64,000 nt of DNA from an uncultured Planctomycetota bacterium (lineage in GTDB: Bacteria; Planctomycetota; Phycisphaerae; UBA1845; Fen-1342), in contig CAADGL010000012.1 of the NCBI GenBank assembly GCA_900696525.1, positions 558,001-622,000 on the forward strand, read 5' to 3'. The translations under genes were made by a program, and so were the position numbers. Numbering within the stretch: position 1 is the stretch's first letter; every line of letters starts with the position of its first letter. Below the pieces are notes generated by a model. The model was not told the origin of the DNA. It worked only from the letters and a program-made list of their open reading frames with translations, and made no database searches. Of this stretch, positions 1 to 9,096 are shown piece by piece.

Positions 1-633
1 AGCAACCGCTCCGAGGCCGCTGTCGGATACGCGACCATGGACGGGGACACGAGCGGCGGACTGTGCCCGATCGGCGGCATCGACAAGGCGTTTCTGCGGC
101 GCTGGCTGCTGTGGCTTCAGGAGCACGGACCGGAAGACGTCGGGCCGATCGCGGCGCTGGCCCAGGTGACCGCCCAGACGCCGACGGCGGAGCTGCGCCC
201 CCCCGAGCGGTCGCAGACTGACGAGGCCGATCTCATGCCCTACGAGGTGCTCGACGCGATCGAGCGTGCCGCCATTCGCGACAGGCAGATGCCGGTGGAG
301 GTGTTTCGGCTGCTCGCGCCGCGCTTTGGCCAACAGGGGCCGCGCCAACTGGCCACGTGGATCGAGCGATTCTTCACCCTCTGGTCCCGAAATCAATGGA
401 AGCGCGAGCGTTATGCGCCCTCGTTTCACGTCGACGACGAGAACCTCGATCCAAAAACCTGGTGCCGGTTCCCGATTCTCTCCGGCGGCTTCGAGCAGGA
501 GCTGGCCGAGCTGCGAGCCTTCGTGGATCAGATTGCCGGCGAGCCCAAAAGCGTCCGTGGCGCCGAGCGCCGCGGACGAAGCGTCGAACAACGTCGGCAG
601 ACGGGCAAAGGGGCCATCGCCCGCAAACGCTGA
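1..633 (+). CDS. nadE: Glutamine-dependent NAD+ synthetase, C-terminal part
   Basis: The reading frame is open from base 1, so the gene begins before the window. The visible part opens with SNRSEAAVGYATMDGDTSGG, the segment of the NAD+ synthetase domain that follows the ATP-binding core, then CPIGGIDK. It ends with a family-typical tail containing RNQWKRERYAPSFH and KTWCRFPILSGGFEQEL. The enzyme amidates nicotinic acid adenine dinucleotide to NAD+ in the cytoplasm; the glutaminase domain, if present, would lie upstream. About 210 residues are seen, and the last 35 are basic, low-complexity and probably not conserved. The in-frame ATG at 37 is internal to the conserved motif and is not the start. 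Confidence 0.9.
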   Translation, partial: SNRSEAAVGYATMDGDTSGGLCPIGGIDKAFLRRWLLWLQEHGPEDVGPIAALAQVTAQTPTAELRPPERSQTDEADLMPYEVLDAIERAAIRDRQMPVEVFRLLAPRFGQQGPRQLATWIERFFTLWSRNQWKRERYAPSFHVDDENLDPKTWCRFPILSGGFEQELAELRAFVDQIAGEPKSVRGAERRGRSVEQRRQTGKGAIARKR

Positions 634-800
634 ACCGGGAAGCCCGTCACGATCGGTTTCTCGGACCGGATAACGCCGCATGCCGGCGGACGGCGAATGG
701 CCCGCCGCGTGGCGAGCGATTGGTCCCGGCTCCCCGGGGGATGCGGCACGGAAGGAACCTTGAGGTCATCGATGATCTCACACCGGACGCGGAGGATGTC

Positions 801-2153
801 ATGCATTACGGCCTGCTGATCCTGTTGCTGCTCGCGTCTCAGTCGACGCAGCCCGCGAATCAATCCGCAATCGCCCGGCAGTTTCCGCCGCTGCCGGACA
901 TGACCTCCGACGAGCCGGACTACTTCGCGTGGGTTGCGGACCGCGTGGCCGGGGACATGCCCATGGAGGAGAACGCGGCGCCGCTCTACCTGGAGCTGTT
1001 CGGCCGCATGTCGAGCGCCGTGCAGGAGCTGGGTTTCAAGGGCTTTCGCACGGACCGCGACATCACGCGGTCGTCGGCGCCGGCGCCCTGGGACCCGGAG
1101 CAGCACCCGGAATGGGAAGAGTCGTACCGCCGCTCGCAGGAAGCCATGCAGAAGTACGCCCGGGCGGCGGCGAAGCCCTTCGCACTGTTTCCGTTCTTTC
1201 ACGACGAGAAAGAGAAACCCGAGGAGCGGCTGCTCTACTATGCGCTGACGCCTTACCTGCCCTACATGCGCACCTACAGCATGCACCTGTCAGAGATGGC
1301 CTGGCGCGCGCCGGGCGGGCGCGTCTCGGCGGAGCGCCTGATCGCCGCCTGCCGCACCAGTCTGCAAGTCGCCCGGCAGGTGGAGCGCATGCCGCTGATG
1401 CGCACGCACCTGGCGGGCGGCGGCCTGCGCGTCGTGGCGTACGAGGACCTGCGCTACGCCCTGCGGTACGACGTGTTCTCGGCGGGCGAGCTGGCCGACG
1501 CGCTGAGAATGCTCGAAGCCCACGACGCGCTCCCCCCGCCGCTGAGCCACTGCCTGGCCGGCGAGGCGGCGACGATCTTCGACATGGTGCGCGCAGCGGC
1601 GGACCGGTCGCGTCCTCCGCTGGGCAAAGAGCACATTCGGGACGCGCTGAGCCTGGTGCGTTCGCGGCAGATCGACGCGCGCGAGACGGTCGAGCACGTG
1701 CTCGAGTACCTGGTCGAAGCGGCGCTTTTCGCCGAGAAGCCGTATGCCGCGGAGAGCCGCTCGCTGGCTTCGAACCTGGAGGCGGGCGGGGCGAGCCCGA
1801 GCATGCTGACCAAGATGGTGTTCCCCGATTTCTCGCAGCTCTACTCGCTTGATCGCCGCGTCCGCGCCGAACGCGCCGGAACGCGGCTGCTGCTTCACCT
1901 GCACGCCTTCCACAAGGCGCACGGGCGCTGGCCGGCGACGCTCGACGAGCTGCCGGCGGATGCGAAGCCCTACGTGATCGATCCGTACCGCAACGGCCCG
2001 TTCATCTACCGGCTCACCGACGGCCAGCCGCTGCTCTACAGCGTCGGGGCCGACGCCGAGGACAACGGCGGCGCTCACGACTGGCAGTGGGGAGAGTACT
2101 GGCGGGCGCGCGACTACGTGCTCTGGCCGATCCCCGATCGTCCGATCGAGTGA
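801..2153 (+). CDS. Secreted protein of unknown function, paralogue 1
   Basis: A 450-residue protein of no known function. The open frame extends further upstream, but ATG 801 gives a hydrophobic export signal (MHYGLLILLLLASQS) and is preceded by GGAGGATGTC, so it is the likely start. After the signal comes EPDYFAWVADRV and a conserved ENAAPLYLELF motif; the middle is helical. The C-terminus has WPATLDELP, PFIYRLTDGQPLLYSVG and DAEDNGGAHD, an ending also seen in planctomycete pseudopilin-like and other secreted proteins. The gene at 16237-17610 encodes a clear paralogue with the same block order. No enzyme motif is visible; secretion and an envelope or periplasmic location are inferred. Confidence 0.8.
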   Translation: MHYGLLILLLLASQSTQPANQSAIARQFPPLPDMTSDEPDYFAWVADRVAGDMPMEENAAPLYLELFGRMSSAVQELGFKGFRTDRDITRSSAPAPWDPEQHPEWEESYRRSQEAMQKYARAAAKPFALFPFFHDEKEKPEERLLYYALTPYLPYMRTYSMHLSEMAWRAPGGRVSAERLIAACRTSLQVARQVERMPLMRTHLAGGGLRVVAYEDLRYALRYDVFSAGELADALRMLEAHDALPPPLSHCLAGEAATIFDMVRAAADRSRPPLGKEHIRDALSLVRSRQIDARETVEHVLEYLVEAALFAEKPYAAESRSLASNLEAGGASPSMLTKMVFPDFSQLYSLDRRVRAERAGTRLLLHLHAFHKAHGRWPATLDELPADAKPYVIDPYRNGPFIYRLTDGQPLLYSVGADAEDNGGAHDWQWGEYWRARDYVLWPIPDRPIE

Positions 2154-2169
2154 AGCACGTCGCGGGGCG

Positions 2170-3135
2170 CTACGGCAGGCGGAGCTGTCCGACGAGCTCC
2201 GAGACGCTCTTGAGTCCGTGCTGATCGAGGTAGGCGGGCAGCTCGTCGGCGATCCGGATCGGGATGGTCGGATCGACGAAGAGCGCCGTGCCCACCGCCA
2301 CCGCCGATGCGCCCGCAAGGAAGAACTCGATCGCGTCGCGCGTGGTATGGACGCCGCCCATGCCGATCAGCGGCACGCCGGCCGCCCGGGCGACCTCGCG
2401 GTAGACGCGGTGCACGTGAAAGAGGGCGAGCGGCTTGATGGCCGGGCCACTGTAGCCGCCGGTGACGTTGGCCAGCAGCGGCGTCCAGCGCTGGGCGTCG
2501 ATGGCCAGGGCGACGTAGGTGTTGATGAGGCTCAGCGCGTCGGCGCCGCCGTCGATGGCGGCGCGGGCCAGCGGCACGATGTCGGTGACGTTCGGCGAGA
2601 GCTTCACCACCAGCAGGGCGCGCTGCACGGCCCGCCGCACGGCGGCCACGAGTTCCTTCAGCAGGCGCGGATCGGTGCCGAACATCAGCCCGTCGGCCAC
2701 GTTGGGGCACGAGACGTTCAGCTCGAGCCCCGCCACGCACTCATGCGCGTCGAGCGCTGCGGCGACGTGCACGTAGTCGTCGATCGCGTAGCCGGCCACG
2801 TTGACGAGCACCCGGGTCGGCATCTGGCGGATGAACGGCAGCTTTTCAGCCAGGAAGCGCTCGAGGCCGACGTTGGCCAGTCCGATCGCGTTGAGCAGCC
2901 CGGCCCGGACTTCGACGATGCGCTGCGGCTCGTTTCCCGGGCGCTCGTGGCGTGTCACGCTCTTGGTCGTGAACCCCCCCAGGCGCGAATAGTCGATCAC
3001 GTCCGCGTACTCCGGCCCGTAGCCGCATGTGCCGGAGGCGGTCAGCAGCGGCGTGCGCAGGGCCAGGCCGCCGATGCGGACGGCCAGGCGGGGATCGACC
3101 GGCGGCTGCGGTGCGGGGGTCATGCCGGTGAGCAT
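2170..3135 (-). CDS. pyrD: Dihydroorotate dehydrogenase, class 1B type
   Basis: Oxidises dihydroorotate to orotate in pyrimidine synthesis, using FMN. The N-terminus SVRIGGL-like block (AVRIGGLALRTPLLTASGT), GGFTTKSVT, the catalytic-loop motif LNVSCPN and the FMN phosphate motif GMGGV are all present. The base is a cysteine (about residue 143), as in class 1 enzymes, and not the serine of class 2. Length (321 residues) is normal. ATG 3135 and ATG 3123 are both possible, and the open frame also reaches a TTG at 3159; homology favours one of the two ATGs. Class 1B enzymes usually pair with PyrK, but no pyrK is next to it. It converges with the unknown secreted gene, 16 bases apart. Confidence 0.92.
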   Translation of the reverse strand: MLTGMTPAPQPPVDPRLAVRIGGLALRTPLLTASGTCGYGPEYADVIDYSRLGGFTTKSVTRHERPGNEPQRIVEVRAGLLNAIGLANVGLERFLAEKLPFIRQMPTRVLVNVAGYAIDDYVHVAAALDAHECVAGLELNVSCPNVADGLMFGTDPRLLKELVAAVRRAVQRALLVVKLSPNVTDIVPLARAAIDGGADALSLINTYVALAIDAQRWTPLLANVTGGYSGPAIKPLALFHVHRVYREVARAAGVPLIGMGGVHTTRDAIEFFLAGASAVAVGTALFVDPTIPIRIADELPAYLDQHGLKSVSELVGQLRLP

Positions 3136-3278
3136 TGCGCGATTCTCGGACGCTGTCAACGCAATCCGTGCGCGGAGGTGCTGGTCACGTCAGCGCGTGA
3201 TCGGACCGATGAGACTATGGGGCCCCATCCAGGTTGTGCGGGCCGGCCTGCATCGAGGGCGCCGGGCGGCGGGCAGCC

Positions 3279-4985
3279 ATGCTCAGCAGCAAGCTCTATC
3301 TCTGGATGGCGACGGCGCCGGGCACCGACGCGGATCTGATCCTGAGCGAGGCGCTCGCGCACGCCGAGCCGGAATACGCGGCCCGCCTCATCGCCACGCT
3401 GCTGCGCCGCCGCACGGACGTGGGCTGGGCGAACCTGGTGGCGCGCTACGATGAGCTCCCGCCGGAAAGCCGGGCGAAGCTGCTGGAGAGCGGCGACCTG
3501 ATGAGCGCGGCGGTGGCCCGGGCGATGCGATCGGTGTACACGGAGGAGCGCTGCAACGCCCTGCGCGCCTGCGAAGACCTGGCGCTGCCGAAGCTGTCGT
3601 ACCTGCTGCCGAACCTGCTGCGCGACGCATCGCCGAAGGTGCGCGACCTGGCGGTGCAGGTGCTGGTGAGGACGGCGACGGTGTTCCTGGAGCGGGCCGC
3701 GCCCGGCCGCGGGGCGCCGCTCGAGCAGCGTGAGGCTCATGCCGCCGAGTACGAGCAACTGGTGAAGGCCATCGTCGAGGCGCTCCAGACGTTCGAGTTT
3801 CATCTGCGCGTGGAGGTGATCGAGGTCGCGACGTGGTTCGGGCGCCGGCTGAGCGACCTGATCTGGGAGCGGCTGGATCAGCAGCGCTCGCGGGCCCGCG
3901 CCGTGATCGAGAATCACCTGCCGTTGTGGAACAAGCCGTGGATGGCCGCGTTCCTGCTGCTGTCGCTTCGGCAGCGCGACTGGCGGCGCTACGCCCTGCG
4001 GGCCCTGCGGAGCTGGACCGACGCGCCGCACGTCGTCGCCCTGCTGCGCGAGGCCGAGCTGCTGGAGGACCCGGCCGTGCGCGCCGGCCTGCGCTCGCTC
4101 CGCAGCCCGCAGTTGTACTCGGCGCTCGTCTCGGCCAGCCAGCACGAATCGCCCGAGCTGCAAGCGGCGGCGTGCCGCTGGGTCGCGTGCCTGGGCTTCA
4201 CGGAGCAGTACAAGCTCGACTTCCTCGCGCCGCGGCTGGCGTCGTCAACGCCCGTCATCCGTCGCGCCGCGGTCTATTCGCTCATCGCTCTCGACACGCC
4301 CCAGGCGATGACCCTGCTCCAGAACAGCGCCAGCGGCGACAGCGCTGAAGCCGTGTTCGCGCGCTGGTTCCTGCGCGGGCGGCGCGAAATGTCCCAGCGG
4401 CGCGATGACGCGGCGGCGGAAGAGACGCTGCCCGCCGGCGCCAGCGCGCTCCAGGTGGCGCTGTGGCGCGATTGTCGCCGCACGCCGCCCGCCGAGCGCT
4501 GGCCGCTGGTCGAGGTGATCCGCAACGACATTGACCAGTGGCGCAACACGCTCCGGCAGCAATTGAATTCGCCCGATCCGCGCGATCGCGTGCTGGTCGT
4601 GCAGACGGTCGGCACGCCCGAGCTGCTGCCCGACTTCGCCGATGACCTGCAACGTCTGCGGCAGGATCCGGTGGAGAGCATCCGCAACGTGGTGGTGCTG
4701 CTGCTGTCACGGCTGCCGCGGTACGCGGAGTCGGCGTCGTCCGCGGACGAGCCGGCGTCGGGCGCCGCGGAGAACGCGCACGAGGCCGATGCGTTGAGCG
4801 TGCTGAGCGACGTGGCGTCGGACGTGCAGGCGGCGCGCGAGGAGCTCGATGCGCTGTTGACGGAGCTGATGAGCAGCGGGTCGCCGCAAGACGACGAGAG
4901 CCTGGCGCAGCGCGTCGGGATCCTGATGAAGCAGGCCCGCATCGGGGTCGAGGAGCCGCGGCCTGCGGCGGGAGAATCGACATGA
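3279..4985 (+). CDS. HEAT-repeat protein
   Basis: A 568-residue, all-helical, apparently cytoplasmic protein with recurring HEAT/Armadillo-like helix pairs, for example around residues 105-125 (LPNLLRDASPKVRDLAVQVL), 300-350 (LQAAACRWVACLGF; STPVIRRAAVYSLIAL) and 435-480. No signal peptide and no catalytic motif are seen. Such repeats generally mediate protein binding. ATG 3279 is preferred over an upstream TTG at 3234 because the sequence becomes family-like there. The last codons overlap the next start (ATGA at 4982-4985), so the downstream small membrane protein is probably translationally coupled and may be its partner. The exact role is unknown. Confidence 0.75.
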   Translation: MLSSKLYLWMATAPGTDADLILSEALAHAEPEYAARLIATLLRRRTDVGWANLVARYDELPPESRAKLLESGDLMSAAVARAMRSVYTEERCNALRACEDLALPKLSYLLPNLLRDASPKVRDLAVQVLVRTATVFLERAAPGRGAPLEQREAHAAEYEQLVKAIVEALQTFEFHLRVEVIEVATWFGRRLSDLIWERLDQQRSRARAVIENHLPLWNKPWMAAFLLLSLRQRDWRRYALRALRSWTDAPHVVALLREAELLEDPAVRAGLRSLRSPQLYSALVSASQHESPELQAAACRWVACLGFTEQYKLDFLAPRLASSTPVIRRAAVYSLIALDTPQAMTLLQNSASGDSAEAVFARWFLRGRREMSQRRDDAAAEETLPAGASALQVALWRDCRRTPPAERWPLVEVIRNDIDQWRNTLRQQLNSPDPRDRVLVVQTVGTPELLPDFADDLQRLRQDPVESIRNVVVLLLSRLPRYAESASSADEPASGAAENAHEADALSVLSDVASDVQAAREELDALLTELMSSGSPQDDESLAQRVGILMKQARIGVEEPRPAAGEST

Positions 4986-5437
4986 TGCTCTGGCTCGCCT
5001 CGCCCAACAAGGTCGAACTATGGGAGTCGCTGCGCCAGGGATTCACCAAAGGCGTCGACTCCAACACCATGATGGGGTTCGGCGTCGGGCTGGTGGCCGC
5101 CGCGGTCGTGGTCGTCATCATCGCCAAGCTGCTGCACCGCGATCGTCCGGAGCGCGCCCGCCCGCTTCAGGACTACCTGATGCTGGCGGTGGACCTGCTG
5201 GGGCTGAGCGAGGACGAACGCCGCGACCTCACGGTCGTGGCCGGCGCGGCGCGGCTGCGCCAGCCGGTGATCATGCTGCTTTCGCCGGCGAATCTCGGCC
5301 GAGCGGTGCTGAAGGCCGGTACGCGCGACCCCGCGCTCCACCGCCGGCTCGACCTGCTTTGCCAGAAGATGTTCGACGTGCCGTTGACACACGCGCTCGC
5401 CGCGGCGATCCAGCGCAGCCAGGGCGCGCCGGCGTAG
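4982..5437 (+). CDS. Small single-span membrane protein, unknown function
   Basis: A 151-residue protein with one strong transmembrane segment at about residues 31-49 (GFGVGLVAAAVVVVIIAKLL) after a short amphipathic N-terminus, then a soluble domain of about 100 residues containing LMLAVDLLGLSEDERRDL and QPVIMLLSPANLGRAV. I do not recognise the family. Its start overlaps the stop of the HEAT-repeat gene by four bases, which points to a shared transcript and a possible complex that anchors the HEAT protein to the membrane (inference). It converges with ribD, 18 bases away. Confidence 0.7.
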   Translation: MMLWLASPNKVELWESLRQGFTKGVDSNTMMGFGVGLVAAAVVVVIIAKLLHRDRPERARPLQDYLMLAVDLLGLSEDERRDLTVVAGAARLRQPVIMLLSPANLGRAVLKAGTRDPALHRRLDLLCQKMFDVPLTHALAAAIQRSQGAPA

Positions 5438-5455
5438 CCGCCGCCGCGCATCGTC

Positions 5456-6595
5456 CTACCCCCCCTCACGCGACCCGGCGCGCAAGTCCGCGATCCGCTG
5501 CACAAACAGCCAGTCCGGCCCGAGCCGTCGAACGCGCGGCTCGTCGAATCGCAGCGCGTCCGCGACGCGGCGCGTGAGCAGGCCCGAGGCGGGGCCCGGC
5601 GCGGTGCGGTCGCCGATCAGCAGCGGCGCGACGTACACGTGCGCCTCGTCGACCAGCCCGCGCTGAAAACAGCTGCTGAGCACGCGCGGACCGCCCTCGA
5701 TCAGCACGTTGCTCATCTTTCGTCGTCCGAGTTCGTCCAGCACTTCTCCAAGCGCCAGTCCGCCCTTTCCGCTCCGCACGGGACACACCGCGCAGCCGGC
5801 GGCTTCGAGCCGCAGCCGGCGCCGGGCAGCCGCGGCGGGGCTACAGAAAACCAACGTCGGGGCTGAGCGACTGGTGGCCACCAGCCGCGCCCCCAGCGGC
5901 GTGCGCAGCCGGCTGTCCAGCACGACGCGCGTCGCGACGCGGCGCGGGCGCGCGTCTCGGCAGGTCAGCAGCGGGTCGTCAGCCAGCACCGTGCCGATCC
6001 CCACCACGATCGCGTCGACGCGGCCGCGGGTCTGGTGGGCGTGGCGCCGGGCGGGCGGCGACGTGATCCAGCGGCTGTCGCCGGTCGCCGTGGCGAGCCT
6101 GCCGTCGAGACTCTGAGCCCACTTGGCGATCACCCAGGGTCGCCCGAGCCGCATCAGCTTGACGAACGGTGCGTTGAGCCGCTCGGCGTCGGCCCTCAGG
6201 ACGCCCACGCGCACTTCCACGCCCGCCCGCCGCAGCGCGGCCAGCCCGCGCCCGTGCACGCGCGGATTCGGATCGGGCATGGCCGCGACGACACGGCGCA
6301 CGCCGGCGGCCAGCAGCGCTTCGACGCAAGGCGGCGTCTTGCCGGTGTAGCAGCAGGGCTCGAGCGTGACGAAGGCCGTGGCGCCGCGCGGCGACGCCGA
6401 GCCGTTGCGCAGGGCGACGACCTCGGCATGCGGCCCGCCGAATCGCGCATGATATCCTTCGCCGACGACCCGGCCGTCGCGGACGATCACACAGCCGACC
6501 ATCGGGTTGGGCTCGACGCGTCCCTGGCCGCGGAGCGCCAGGCGCAACGCGCGTCGCATGAACCGCTCTTCCTCGGCCGAGCCGCCTGAGACCAT
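5456..6595 (-). CDS. ribD: Bifunctional riboflavin biosynthesis deaminase/reductase RibD
   Basis: Carries out the second and third steps of riboflavin synthesis: deamination of the diaminopyrimidine from GTP and reduction of its ribosyl group. The N-terminal deaminase domain has the zinc ligands H56-A-E58 and PCCYTGKTPPC (C81, C90) and the proton-shuttling Glu. The C-terminal reductase begins with KWAQSLDGRLATATGDSRWI and has LIEGGP. ATG 6595 is chosen because GGGGTGA lies just upstream and the family-typical sequence starts there, although the frame stays open further. It follows the DUF1571 gene by four bases (TGAACAAATG), so the two are one operon. The rest of the rib pathway is not in the window. 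Confidence 0.95.
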   Translation of the reverse strand: MVSGGSAEEERFMRRALRLALRGQGRVEPNPMVGCVIVRDGRVVGEGYHARFGGPHAEVVALRNGSASPRGATAFVTLEPCCYTGKTPPCVEALLAAGVRRVVAAMPDPNPRVHGRGLAALRRAGVEVRVGVLRADAERLNAPFVKLMRLGRPWVIAKWAQSLDGRLATATGDSRWITSPPARRHAHQTRGRVDAIVVGIGTVLADDPLLTCRDARPRRVATRVVLDSRLRTPLGARLVATSRSAPTLVFCSPAAAARRRLRLEAAGCAVCPVRSGKGGLALGEVLDELGRRKMSNVLIEGGPRVLSSCFQRGLVDEAHVYVAPLLIGDRTAPGPASGLLTRRVADALRFDEPRVRRLGPDWLFVQRIADLRAGSREGG

Positions 6596-6599
6596 TTGT

Positions 6600-7484
6600 T
6601 CACCCCGAGCGAGCCCGGGCCGGCGGCGACTGGGCATCGCCGGCGGGGGCCTCGGCGGCGGTGGAGCCGGCGCGGCGTTCGATCTCAAGGAGGAAGTCCT
6701 CGTCGGTGAGGCGGACGTTGGTATTGACATCCTCGTAGAGGTAGGCGGCTTCGAGGTCGCCGGACTCGCGCTTGATGAGCGTGAGGACGGGCAGGTCGGT
6801 GCGGGCGTCGACGAAGAGCTCCTGCACCGGGGCCACGTGCTTCGAGGGAGGGAACTTCATCCAGAGGTGGTGCGTGACGGCGCCGTTGTCCAGCGTGCGC
6901 AGCCCGCGATACTCGATGATGTAATCGCCGCGCGACTCGCGGATCGAGTCCAGCGTTCGTTCCAGCATGCGTTCGAGGCCGAAGTCCGTCACCGGGTAAC
7001 GCGCCTCGCCCCAGGTCACGGGCGTTTGCAGCTCGACCGAGGTGATGCCCGGCGGCAGGCCGAACAGGCCGTGTCGCGGAACGAAGCGCACCTTGTTGCC
7101 GTTCAGACCCCTGACGTATGTCGATTCGCCGTACTTGACGCCGGGATCGGTCCACTTGAAACGGATGCTGAACGGCTCGCGCCGATACCAGGCCAGGATG
7201 CGCTCCGGATCGCGCAGCGTCGGGAACAGGCCGCGCCGCTCCTGGCGCGTCAGCGTCAGCGTGTACTGCTGGAGCTGCTCGGTGCGTTTCTCGACGTCAC
7301 GAAGATAGCGCACCGGGTCGCGCTTCACGTACTCGGCGCGGGCATCGAGATCGCTCGCCGCGTCGGTGTGCAGATCGCCCTGCCCCGGCCCGAGCACCCG
7401 CCGGGGGCCGCAACCCTGCGAAACGGTCAACGCGATTACGAACAGGCTCGCGAACGCCGCGCGCACCGACGCCCTGTAGTTCAT
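6600..7484 (-). CDS. DUF1571 family lipoprotein
   Basis: A 294-residue DUF1571-type protein, a family found mainly in planctomycetes and of unknown biochemical role. An N-terminal hydrophobic segment ends in a lipobox-like SQGC (Cys about 24), so it is likely a lipoprotein on the periplasmic side. The body shows the family pattern of a beta-rich LolA-like fold: YTLTLTRQERRG, EPFSIRFKWTDPG, DYIIEYRGLRTLDNG and DLPVLTLIKRESGD. An ATG at 7493 touches the ribosome site; ATG 7484 lies nine to ten bases after GGGAGG and is preferred. Membership in one operon with ribD may reflect only shared transcription. Confidence 0.85.
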   Translation of the reverse strand: MNYRASVRAAFASLFVIALTVSQGCGPRRVLGPGQGDLHTDAASDLDARAEYVKRDPVRYLRDVEKRTEQLQQYTLTLTRQERRGLFPTLRDPERILAWYRREPFSIRFKWTDPGVKYGESTYVRGLNGNKVRFVPRHGLFGLPPGITSVELQTPVTWGEARYPVTDFGLERMLERTLDSIRESRGDYIIEYRGLRTLDNGAVTHHLWMKFPPSKHVAPVQELFVDARTDLPVLTLIKRESGDLEAAYLYEDVNTNVRLTDEDFLLEIERRAGSTAAEAPAGDAQSPPARARSG

Positions 7485-7607
7485 TCGACGCATTCCTCCC
7501 AAGATGTCGCACGCTGCGACGCGCCAAGCTCAGTTCGAGCTGTGCGGGATTGTATACGCGCCCGGTCCCGCGTCCCGGACCCACGCGCCATGATCGCACG
7601 CCGGCCG

Positions 7608-8975
7608 CTACCGAACGAACCCGGCGAGTTCCCCGACGAGACTGTGGCGCCAACCCACGAACACCCGCACGATGCGCCCGTCTTCCGCGACCAGCCGGCA
7701 TACCGGCAGCTCCGTCGGCAGGTCGGCGCCCACGGGCGGCCCGGCGAACACGTGCAGCAAGTCGCCTGCGCAAAGATCGGCGGCCCGGCGGGCGGCCTGG
7801 GATTCCTGGTCCATGTTGATGCAGACGATGCGCAGGGCGTCCTGCGGAAACTGCTCCCGCAGCCGGCCAAGCGTCTGCATCATGCGCAGGCTGCCCAGGT
7901 CGTCGCTTCGCCAGAAGCACTCCAGGCTCGGCCGGTCGCGCGTCGATTCGCTCGTGACCGTCTGTCCGTCGCGATCCAGCAGCGACCATTGCGGGGCCCG
8001 GCGGCCATTCCATTCGCTGGCCAGGCGCGCACGCTCCCGAAGCAGGCCGCGCCGCGAGTCGAGCGCCTCGCGCTGGCCGCGGGCCATCTCCATCAGCGGC
8101 GACCTCGGAACCGCCACCCCCCCGGCCGGGTTGTCGAGCGCCCCCGTCGCGGCGAACTCACCCAGCAACTCGATCCAGATCGCATCGAGCCGGGCCAGCG
8201 TCGCCTCGGCCCGTTCGGGCTCGCGCTCCAGCGATGCGAGATAGCGGTCTTCCATCCGCAGCGTGCGGCGGAAGCTGTCCAGCTCCGCGATGCGCCGAAG
8301 ACGCCAGGCGGCGGGCACGCTGTTGCGCCGCAGCAGGCGAACAGAGACGGCGGTGGTGTCGCGCGGCGTCTCGATCGTCTGCCGCGACTCGCGCAGCACG
8401 CCGCGCACCCGGTCGAAGACGTACTTGCCACGGACGGCCGCCCCCAGCGCCGCCGAGACGCCGCTCGTGTCCTCGAGTCGGAAAGAAACGGCGGGGTCGT
8501 CGCCGGCGGCATCGGGCGGTGTGCACACCCAGCGCCGGCCGAACATGTCCGCGGTCGTGGTCCAAGTCGGCGAGGACAGCAGCGCGGGGCGGCACTCGGG
8601 AAACAGGTCGAGAACGGGGTCAAGATCGCCGGCGCGCGCGAGGAACTCTTCCGGCAAACGCTTCACGCCGCGCTCGTTGACGTAGAAGCAAAGTCCACGA
8701 GGAACGAGATTCACGTCGTCGATCTGCCGCGTGACCAGTCCCAACATCAGCCATTCGTCGCCCTCGCGTCCGAGACACCAGAGCTGGATCGTGGCGCGCG
8801 ACTCGACGCGGCCGGACGGGGAGGCGGCGTCGCGGCGCGTGGACTCCGCCCGCCATTCGTAGGTCAGCCAATCGCCTTCTGTCAGGGCGTAACGTGCCGG
8901 CGGTGAGGCGGCGGCGTGGCCTGAGGCCAGCAGCACGACCAGCACGGCCCGGCATGCACAACGGCGGCATCGCAT
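7608..8975 (-). CDS. Secreted protein with a C-terminal thioredoxin-like domain lacking CxxC
   Basis: A 455-residue protein with a signal peptide (residues 1-24, ending AAAS). ATG 8975 is set by GGGAGGG eight bases upstream. The first 250 residues are beta-rich and resemble nothing I can name; the middle is helical. The last 130 residues look like a TlpA/AhpC-like thioredoxin fold: APQWSLLDRDGQTV, PSLECFWRSDD, then a Rossmann-like strand ALRIVCINMDQ. At the place where a TlpA protein has WCxxC there is FWRSDD, so disulphide chemistry is not expected. It leads the minus-strand operon with the DUF1571 lipoprotein and ribD, 123 bases upstream of the former. Confidence 0.75.
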   Translation of the reverse strand: MRCRRCACRAVLVVLLASGHAAASPPARYALTEGDWLTYEWRAESTRRDAASPSGRVESRATIQLWCLGREGDEWLMLGLVTRQIDDVNLVPRGLCFYVNERGVKRLPEEFLARAGDLDPVLDLFPECRPALLSSPTWTTTADMFGRRWVCTPPDAAGDDPAVSFRLEDTSGVSAALGAAVRGKYVFDRVRGVLRESRQTIETPRDTTAVSVRLLRRNSVPAAWRLRRIAELDSFRRTLRMEDRYLASLEREPERAEATLARLDAIWIELLGEFAATGALDNPAGGVAVPRSPLMEMARGQREALDSRRGLLRERARLASEWNGRRAPQWSLLDRDGQTVTSESTRDRPSLECFWRSDDLGSLRMMQTLGRLREQFPQDALRIVCINMDQESQAARRAADLCAGDLLHVFAGPPVGADLPTELPVCRLVAEDGRIVRVFVGWRHSLVGELAGFVR

Positions 8976-9096
8976 ACGGCGCACCCTCCCCTTGAACAAT
9001 CGCCGCCCGCGGTCGATTGTCAAGTCAGTCGGCGCTGGGTGGGCCGCGGAAAGGCCGCCCCGCGGGACGGAGGGTGGTCTGTTACAGTTTCCAGCC

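Noticed and set aside
6507..8906. 799-codon plus-strand frame
   Set aside because: It runs opposite three well-supported minus-strand genes and has no ribosome site or family resemblance.
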